Part shown: positions 28,801 to 33,809 of the stretch, piece after piece
How positions within the stretch are numbered: the first letter of the stretch is position 1
Layout: each line of letters opens with the position of its first letter
From: Candidatus Parabeggiatoa sp. HSG14
Lineage (GTDB): Bacteria; Pseudomonadota; Gammaproteobacteria; Beggiatoales; Beggiatoaceae
Direction of reading: 5' to 3'
NCBI GenBank assembly: GCA_030378085.1
Contig: JAUCGK010000016.1
Span: forward strand, 1-33,809
Length of the DNA stretch: 33,809 nucleotides
Program-made: the position numbers and the translations under genes
Notes under the pieces: generated by a model
Told to the model about the DNA's origin: nothing
The model's database searches: none
What the model saw: the letters and a program-made list of their open reading frames with translations, nothing else

Positions 28801-29768
28801 GCTAATCCTTGGGAAACTTGGATGATATCTTCAACGACTTGACACTGATTGGACAAGGCTGTTTCTAAAGCTTCTTTGATTTTGGAAAAATCACCTTGGT
28901 AAGTTGCCTTGGGCATGGCATGTAAGTTACCTTTAGCTAACTCTTGGGAGACTTGAATAATGTCTTCAATCATGGTTTTAAAGAAATAAGCAACTCCATA
29001 AAATGCACGTCCGATATCTCCCATTTCATTACCGAAAGTAATGAGTTTATCTACTTCATTTCTGCTGGTTACAGTGGCTATTTTACCAGTAACCATCTGA
29101 TTGGCAATGGCATTAATAATCTGTACTGACTTAACAATCCCGCTTGAAATAAGTAAACCAAGCAAACCACTTAAAATTATGACGACTATTAGAGAAAACA
29201 AGGTGATCGCAATGACTTTTGAACGAGTCGCTTGGGCATTTTCATATATGCCATTGGCTTTTTTAGCCGCATAATTTATTAAAATATCCATTTTGCGATT
29301 GAGCAAATCGACATGTTGAGCACCTTTTTCCTGAGTCATCGCAGAAGCTTTTTCCCTTTGCCCAGTTTTCATCAGACTAATCATCTCTTCACGAAACGGT
29401 GACCAATTTTGAAAAGCTTGGATAGTCTCAGCAATTAATGCGGCACCTTGTTCACCAAGAATCCACTTTTGAACAATCTCAAATTGTTTATAGACTTCTT
29501 GTTCATACTTTTTGACCAGGGTATGCGCTGCTTCTATTTCTGCCACATCGCTTGCAAGTGCGACATCCTTCATACTACGGTGCATCTTGATAATTTCAGC
29601 ATTCGCTGTGAGTACCGCCCTAGTGACTTGTAACGGGTGGTTATAAATCTTTGTGGTTAAGCCCGCCAGGACATTCATCTGGATGAGGCTGTAAATATTG
29701 ACGGCACTGCCTAAAACTAAAATCAAGGCAAAAGCCAGTAATAGTTTAGTACGAATGTTTAATTTCAT
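25833..29768 (-). CDS. Hybrid sensor histidine kinase with GAF and three receiver domains
   Basis: A 1311-residue membrane sensor. In order: transmembrane helix (7-29), periplasmic four-helix-type domain, second transmembrane segment (187-210), HAMP-like region containing a duplicated 38-residue unit (267-304 and 312-349, each with EDIIQVSQ), GAF domain (about 385-530), long Gln/Glu-rich coiled coil (540-615), HisKA with phospho-acceptor His628 (NMSHELRTP), HATPase with MDTGVGIP and GGTGLGLS, then receivers with aspartates Asp975, Asp1097 and Asp1242. Receiver 2 (VIAENE) lacks the usual acidic pair, so its phosphorylation is doubtful. The start has AAGGAG about eight bases upstream. Signal and output are unknown; no separate regulator gene is adjacent. 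Confidence 0.95.
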   Translation of the reverse strand: MKLNIRTKLLLAFALILVLGSAVNIYSLIQMNVLAGLTTKIYNHPLQVTRAVLTANAEIIKMHRSMKDVALASDVAEIEAAHTLVKKYEQEVYKQFEIVQKWILGEQGAALIAETIQAFQNWSPFREEMISLMKTGQREKASAMTQEKGAQHVDLLNRKMDILINYAAKKANGIYENAQATRSKVIAITLFSLIVVIILSGLLGLLISSGIVKSVQIINAIANQMVTGKIATVTSRNEVDKLITFGNEMGDIGRAFYGVAYFFKTMIEDIIQVSQELAKGNLHAMPKATYQGDFSKIKEALETALSNQCQVVEDIIQVSQGLAESEQRVMAQAEYKGDFLPIKNTLETASAKLAKITAQNKTQNWLKTGQTQLNDQMSGEQDMTDLAKNVITFLATYLEMPVGMFYLFEEAQIEEVQNNKKACLKLIASYAYIHRKGVSNEFFMGDGLIGQAALEKKAIHITKVPNDYYVHIQSGLGKSLPRNVIVQPFLYEDTLKGIIELASFKTITEIQLEFLNQIMPNIGIAVNTAESRSRMQVLLQQSQTQTEELQTQSEELQTQQEELSQTNEELEARTKDLERQKGDVRKKNLALEKNQDEMKKAKVAIENKAQELELASKYKSEFLANMSHELRTPLNSLLILAQLLSNNKEGNLTSKQIEYVQTIHSAGSDLLTLINEILDLSKVEAGKIEVNTEEVSLTDLVEKIEQKFHHVAEDKGLAFHVTIADDLPSVISTDGQRVKQIINNMLSNAFKFTAEGEINLDIRHSSDDPLLSQTFDDTLQKETGDNFLAISVMDTGVGIPKAKQLVIFEAFQQVDGTTSRRYGGTGLGLSISRQLARLLGGDIKLDSEEGKGSTFTLYLPEKFSVSAKMLKPSEINPLAAAKPMLSTKTSTLQSPKVESLSHTKIKSLDGIEVADDRNSLTPEDKSLLIIEDDSKFSKLLMKLAQEKEFKCLIADDGKTGLQLAEEYLPNAIILDIGLPQLDGWTVMERLKDNPDTRHIPVHFMSAFDQGMEAKKMGAIGHLLKPISVDELGEAFKKIEGFINKTHKNLLVIAENEQRQQEIFEIVKDGDFKTTTVATMTRASQELQITHFDCIILDIDIEQQSGIKMLEQQEDNLSQIPIIIYAERELTEEEETILQCCNDNVIVKAVKSPERLLDEATLFLHQIKTRLPDDKQQMLQMIHDKEAILTHKKVLIVDDDIRNTFALATVLEEKEMLIVVAETGKEALEKLEEHEDITIVLMDIMMPEMDGYETMQEIRKKPRFHKLPIIALTAKAMKGDKVKCIEAGASDYLAKPVDTEKLISLMRVWLYR

Positions 29769-29840
29769 TTTTTAGCTCCTTTTTTAAAATAATTCTTTGT
29801 AATTTGCTAACATACTTCTTTAGTAAATATTTTGGCATCA

Positions 29841-29873
29841 ATACCTGCCAGGTTTTAAAAACCTGGCAGGTAT
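29841..29873. repeat. 33-bp palindrome (ACCTGCCAGG type), upstream copy
   Basis: ATACCTGCCAGG and CCTGGCAGGTAT are 12-bp perfect complementary arms around TTTTAAAAA. It lies 73 bases before the first hybrid kinase gene, in its putative leader or promoter region, and pairs in type with 25599-25631 beyond the 3' end of that gene. Confidence 0.8.
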
Positions 29874-29914
29874 GATAACTTTGATTTTTCGGAACGCCTT
29901 AAAAAAATCTCGGC

Positions 29915-29968
29915 GGAGTCCAAAGCGAAGCTTTGGGTAGTTTTACCAAAGCTAAAGCTTTGGACTCC
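29915..29968. repeat. 54-bp palindromic repeat (CCAAAGC family)
   Basis: GGAGTCCAAAGC at 29915-29926 is complementary to the end of the element (GCTTTGGACTCC, 29957-29968), and the inner halves AAGCTTTGG and CCAAAGCTAAAGC also pair. This gives a nearly complete palindrome. The right arm is almost identical to the left arm of the element inside purL. Confidence 0.75.
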
Positions 29969-29985
29969 TGAACCATGCAAGAAAT

Positions 29986-30500
29986 TCAATTTTCGTAAGG
30001 CCCAAGAAAACGTTTACCATCAAAATGAATGAGGTGACTCGGTGCATCTGCCACCCATACTTCTGTTTCCCATGAAATATCAGCAAGATATTTACTCATT
30101 TCTTTGCGAGAGGGAAATAGGGAAATGTAGTGACATAAACTAATCCCGCGTTGCAGTTTCCAAATAATTGGGTGAGTTCATCGTGGCGTTTCCCATCTAT
30201 AGGACCATGACTTGTCACAGCTTCAATAAGGAGAAGCCATTTTTTTATTGAGTCATATAAAATGACATCTGGCATTTTGCCATGGTGATTAATTTCTGTG
30301 CCTAAATTTTTCAATATTTTTTCATTAAAATAACACCATTTATCTCCCGTATCACCTACATAAATCAACTGACTACCTGGCGCGTATCGTGGCGCAAATT
30401 CAGTAATGATGTCTTTGATAAGTTTGTTATGATTACCAGGGGTAAGATAAATTTCCAAATCATCAGCTATTTTAACAGGGATTTTTTGCATTTTTTGCAT
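29986..30500 (-). pseudogene. BsuBI/PstI-type restriction endonuclease, truncated and frameshifted
   Basis: The first part reads VKIADDLEIYLTPGNHNKL, FAPRYAPGSQLIYVGDTGDKW, PDVILYDSIKKWLLLIEAV and TSHGPIDGKRHDEL, the C-terminal catalytic half of BsuBI/PstI-family type II endonucleases (GACGTC-like PD...E core plus EAVTSHGP). After YVTTFP the frame breaks and would stop at 30096. The correct continuation (SRKEMSKYLADISWETEVW and IHFDGKRFLGPYEN) follows in another frame down to 29986. The N-terminal half of the family (full proteins about 320 residues) is missing. The first ATG, 30500, is one base after the kinase stop. No methyltransferase is nearby. Recognition specificity cannot be predicted. 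Confidence 0.88.
30111..30126. repeat. 8-bp tandem duplication that breaks the endonuclease frame
   Basis: AGGGAAAT occurs twice in direct succession (30111-30118 and 30119-30126). Deleting one copy restores exactly the expected family reading (YVTTFPSRKEMSKYL). The duplication, not a substitution, is therefore the apparent lesion. Confidence 0.9.
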
Positions 30501-30501
30501 T

Positions 30502-33500
30502 TTAATGAGTATCCATGTCTTGTTCAACGAGTTCATGGAGTTTTTCTATTTCAAAGGTTTCAGCTAATTCCCGTACTTTATTGGCAAAAGAACTAAGTGT
30601 TTTGTTTGATTGTTCCCATTCATCCATCAATTCAATAATGCCTACAACATCGCCAAGCATGACTAACTTAAATAAAGTAGCAGATTGCTCTTTAGAAAGT
30701 TTCACGGGTGGTGTATCTTCCTGTTCATCAATGATATCTTTGTCTATTGTATTTGTTGAATTTTCTTCGTAAATCCATACTAACTCTAAATATTTTTCTA
30801 AGAGTTTTAATAATTCTTCAACATGAATAGGTTTAGCAATAAAATCATTACAACCTGCTTCTGTACTTTGTTGTTTATGACATTCAAAAACGCTGGCTGA
30901 TGCCATAATGATAATAATATCTTTCAGCTCAGGGGATTGTCTGATGTGGCGAGTCGCTTCAAAACCATCCATAATGGGCATGATTAAATCCATTACAATC
31001 AAATCTGGCATATATTTACGGGCTTTGCTTAAACCATCTTGACCATCAATTGCTTCTATGACTTCAAAACCTAAGGGAGTTAATAAATCAACCAATATTG
31101 CGCGATTAGCTTCTTTGTCATCAATGATTAAAATTTTGCGTAATTGACCTTGAAAACCCACGATATTTGATTTATCTACCTTTTTTGATTCTACAAAATC
31201 TAACATTTCTGGCAAATCTAACATTATCCAAAAAATACTCCCTTTCCCCAATGTGCTTTCAACGTGCAATTCTCCTCCCATCATTTCAACCAGCTTTTTC
31301 GTGATGGATAATCCCAAACCAGTGCCTTCAATTTGCAAACTTTGATCCCCCACTCGTTGAAATGGGTGGAAGATTTTGTCCAATTCTTTAGGCGCAATAC
31401 CAACACCTGTATCTTCTACTTGAAAACGGATTTTTCTGTTGTGATAACCCACTTTTAGGCTAATACCACCCACTTTAGTAAATTTGATAGCATTACTGAG
31501 TAAATTAATAAGAATTTGGCGTAATCTTTTTTCATCAGCATAAACCCCTTTAGGCAAATGCGATAATTTTTCATAAATGAAGGAAATTCCTTTTTGTTTA
31601 ACACGCATTTGAAAAATTTCGACAATGCTTTGCAAAAAATCGTCAAAGTGAAATTCGGTGGGATAAAGTTCTATGCGATTTGCCTCAATTTTAGCAATAT
31701 CTAAAATATCGTTAATCAAAGTTAACAGATATTCGCCGCTACGGTGAATGACAGCAATAGCTTCTTGATGTTGAGCATTCAAAGTTTTATCACGCTTTAA
31801 AATTTGGGTATAACCCAAAATGCCATTGAGGGGAGTACGCAATTCGTGACTCATATTGGCAAGAAAGGTACTTTTAGCTTTATTAGCAATTTCCGCTTCA
31901 CTTTTAGCCTGTTCTGCGGTTTCTTTGGCTTGTTGTAATTTTAATTCTGCCTGTTTGCGTTCTGTAATATCCGCTGCAGTACATAAAACACCTATTACTT
32001 TACCCGTGATATCATGTAATGGCACTTTATTGGTTTCTAGCCAACGTGGTTTATTACCAATTTGAAAAACCTGCTCGACAATATGGTATTCAGGCGTATT
32101 AGACTTTATAACACGATGATCAGCCTTACAAAAATCTTCTTTTACTTGCTTTGTCCAATTAAAATCGTCATCAATTTTACCCACTATATCACTGGTATTT
32201 TTCAGTTGCATCATGTCTGCAAAACGTTGATTACAACCTAAATAGATAGAATTAATATTTTTCCAAAAGATATATTGGGGGATATTGTCTAACACTAAAC
32301 GCAAAAATTCCTCTTTTTCACATAAAGCAATTTCTGTCTGTTTGCGTTCAGTGATCATATTGTTGAAAGACTGTGCAAGTTGACCAATCTCATCATTTGT
32401 ATCTATTTCTGCTTTTACGTTTAAATTACCAGCTGTCATTAATTCTGTTGCTTCAGTTAATTTAACAATCGGTTGTGAAATTGTTTTAGATACAAATAAA
32501 GCGATAATGACTACACCAAACACTGTTAGAAGTCCAATAATCAAAAAGAGATGTGCCAATTCAACAATAGGTACAAAAGCTTCGGCAGTGTTTATTTTTA
32601 CCACCATTCCCCATCTTAACTGCGGTAAATATCTCCAAACAGCGAGAACTTCTTGGTTTAAATAGTCATGATAGAAACCCACTCCTCTTTGTCCATTAAC
32701 TGCTTTTTGTATAGGCAATGCTGTATCAGTGCCTAAAATAACTCTTCTTTTTAAAGCCGCATTAGGATCATGTCTAAGAGGTGTTAAAAACAGTACACAA
32801 CCTTCAGTGAGTGAGGCAATAACGGTTTCTCCCGTTTTTCCTAAACCCGTAAAATCTTGAGCTAATTCATTGATTTGGTTGATATCCAATTGTGCAACAA
32901 ATACCCCAAGTAATTTTCCTTTTTTAACCACTGGAGCCGCGATAAAAGCAGCTGGTTTATCATTAGAAGGTTTATAAATTTTAAAATCAGATATCTGTGT
33001 TTGTAGCTGTGTGTATGATCTACGAAATACTTTTGCAAGTTCTGTTTTTTTATAAGGTCCTGTTAATAGATTTGTCCCAAAATCGGGTTCATGGAGTATA
33101 GTAAAGACAATATCTCCTTCAGGAGAAATGAGAAAAATATCATAATACCCATAAACCTCTTTATAAGCGGCTAATTCAACTCTTAATATTTGATCAAAAT
33201 TCCTATATTCAGAGGAATCAATACCTACTTCAAAAGCTGTACTAAATTTTTCAAACGCATTAAAAATATGAGAATCTTGGATGAGAACAGCAATGTCATT
33301 TTTTCTTTCCTTAAAATAGGCATTAATGTGATCAGCCTTATTCTCTGCGATAGTAACCAAATTATTGATTACCTCTTTTTTTATTGCAGTTGCAGAGTTG
33401 CTATAAGAGATATAACCCACAATAGCCAAGGGAACTAATGCAACTAACAAAAACCAACCTAATAGTTTGTTTGTGATTTTAGAGTTCTTCAAATTTTTTG

Positions 33501-33504
33501 CCAT
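30502..33504 (-). CDS. Hybrid sensor histidine kinase with Cache, PAS and receiver domains
   Basis: A 1000-residue membrane sensor. In order: transmembrane helix (about 14-34), extracytoplasmic double-Cache-type domain (about 40-305; [16 protein letters not shown] and FIAAPVV are typical), second transmembrane helix (about 315-340), HAMP (340-392), PAS (400-517, ending [13 protein letters not shown]), short coiled coil, HisKA with His553 ([20 protein letters not shown]), HATPase with VEDTGVGI and [11 protein letters not shown], and a receiver with Asp839 ([12 protein letters not shown]) and Lys892 region FIAKP. A C-terminal helical tail of about 90 residues contains no HPt-type histidine motif. 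Its stop is one base from the next ATG, so the endonuclease fragment may be cotranscribed. No Shine-Dalgarno sequence is seen before the ATG at 33504. Confidence 0.95.
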   Translation of the reverse strand: MAKNLKNSKITNKLLGWFLLVALVPLAIVGYISYSNSATAIKKEVINNLVTIAENKADHINAYFKERKNDIAVLIQDSHIFNAFEKFSTAFEVGIDSSEYRNFDQILRVELAAYKEVYGYYDIFLISPEGDIVFTILHEPDFGTNLLTGPYKKTELAKVFRRSYTQLQTQISDFKIYKPSNDKPAAFIAAPVVKKGKLLGVFVAQLDINQINELAQDFTGLGKTGETVIASLTEGCVLFLTPLRHDPNAALKRRVILGTDTALPIQKAVNGQRGVGFYHDYLNQEVLAVWRYLPQLRWGMVVKINTAEAFVPIVELAHLFLIIGLLTVFGVVIIALFVSKTISQPIVKLTEATELMTAGNLNVKAEIDTNDEIGQLAQSFNNMITERKQTEIALCEKEEFLRLVLDNIPQYIFWKNINSIYLGCNQRFADMMQLKNTSDIVGKIDDDFNWTKQVKEDFCKADHRVIKSNTPEYHIVEQVFQIGNKPRWLETNKVPLHDITGKVIGVLCTAADITERKQAELKLQQAKETAEQAKSEAEIANKAKSTFLANMSHELRTPLNGILGYTQILKRDKTLNAQHQEAIAVIHRSGEYLLTLINDILDIAKIEANRIELYPTEFHFDDFLQSIVEIFQMRVKQKGISFIYEKLSHLPKGVYADEKRLRQILINLLSNAIKFTKVGGISLKVGYHNRKIRFQVEDTGVGIAPKELDKIFHPFQRVGDQSLQIEGTGLGLSITKKLVEMMGGELHVESTLGKGSIFWIMLDLPEMLDFVESKKVDKSNIVGFQGQLRKILIIDDKEANRAILVDLLTPLGFEVIEAIDGQDGLSKARKYMPDLIVMDLIMPIMDGFEATRHIRQSPELKDIIIIMASASVFECHKQQSTEAGCNDFIAKPIHVEELLKLLEKYLELVWIYEENSTNTIDKDIIDEQEDTPPVKLSKEQSATLFKLVMLGDVVGIIELMDEWEQSNKTLSSFANKVRELAETFEIEKLHELVEQDMDTH

Positions 33505-33529
33505 AGTTTTTGATAATCTACAATATTGC

Positions 33530-33720
33530 TCAACCTAAACGCCCATCCACAATGGCTTCAATATTTTTGAAGTCCACCACTTTGATTTATTTTTCTCAAT
33601 AGCAAAGGCTTCACTAATAGCCGTTGTGTCAATAAGAATGCAATATACCCATCTTAATAAAGGTAATTCCCTTTTTTTATTCACTGATGTTACGCAGATA
33701 GCTTTCAAACTGGAGTGCAA
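33530..33720 (-). pseudogene. Possible 3' end of a frameshifted gene upstream of the kinase
   Basis: On the minus strand, ILIDTTAISEAFAIEKN runs into a frame break near 33595, and a different frame then reads [18 protein letters not shown] to a stop at 33530. The two pieces look like consecutive parts of one C terminus separated by an indel. I cannot name the family. The part beyond 33720 is a C-rich repeat rather than clear coding sequence. Confidence 0.25.
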
Positions 33721-33730
33721 AATTGAGGAC

Positions 33731-33757
33731 ACCCCCCTAACCCCCCGTACACAGGGG
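33731..33757. repeat. C-rich hairpin repeat near the window end
   Basis: A run containing CCCCCTAACCCCCC (about 33732-33745) is followed by GTACACA and GGGGG (33753-33757), so the second C-run can pair with the G-run. The GC content contrasts sharply with the surrounding AT-rich DNA. It may belong to a dispersed repeat family; only one copy lies in this window. Confidence 0.4.
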
Positions 33758-33809
33758 GAAGTCCCAAAATAGAAAAAGCAAAGTGTCAAATGATGTTTGG
33801 TTCCACCCG

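Noticed and set aside
33535-33789. 84-codon minus-strand frame as a complete gene
   Set aside because: Its first part translates the C-rich repeat and its end is out of frame with a better C terminus; at most the middle is a gene remnant.

Overview
The window is an AT-rich bacterial chromosome segment. It is most likely from a sulfur-oxidising gammaproteobacterium, and the Beggiatoaceae (Beggiatoa/Thiomargarita relatives) are my best guess. The grounds are: gammaproteobacterial-type ribosomal proteins and a large single-chain PurL; a Tat-exported SoxY-like sulfur carrier; very large hybrid histidine kinases; many small palindromic repeats; and TAACTGA heptamers just before start codons, a signature described for marine Beggiatoaceae. 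The taxonomic call is inference; the gene content is read directly.

Positions 1-19739 hold one long plus-strand run of translation genes: the end of the str operon (rpsG, fusA), then S10 (rpsJ-rplC-rplD-rplW-rplB-rpsS-rplV-rpsC-rplP-rpmC-rpsQ), spc (rplN-rplX-rplE-rpsN-rpsH-rplF-rplR-rpsE-rpmD-rplO-secY-rpmJ) and alpha (rpsM-rpsK-rpsD-rpoA-rplQ). Gene order is the classic one, but tuf is absent between fusA and rpsJ. The operon is also inflated by large AT-rich gaps (880, 509, 477, 279, 275, 251, 243 and 209 bp). Two of these gaps carry copies of one MITE-like element in opposite orientations, and others carry stem-loops or TAACTGA/TCAGTTA heptamers. A 47-codon open frame sits between rpsK and rpsD.

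Positions 19740-21435 hold a stem-loop after rplQ, a lone soxY without an adjacent soxZ, a decayed minus-strand reading frame with a 39-bp tandem duplication, and a strong bidirectional terminator. Positions 21496-25458 hold purL, whose product carries two in-frame segments encoded by palindromic repeats.

Positions 25833-33504 (minus strand) hold two hybrid sensor kinases. One is a HAMP-like/GAF/HisKA/HATPase protein with three receiver domains; the other is a Cache/HAMP/PAS/HisKA/HATPase protein with one receiver. Between them lies a truncated BsuBI/PstI-type restriction endonuclease gene, frameshifted by a perfect 8-bp tandem duplication, with no methyltransferase beside it. Related 33-bp palindromes flank the first kinase gene on both sides. 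No rRNA, tRNA, CRISPR array, intact transposase gene or prophage was seen.

The most distinctive material is therefore the layer of small repeats in and around essential genes: nested MITEs, start-proximal heptamers with complementary partners after the previous stop codon, and palindromes that have become protein sequence in PurL.
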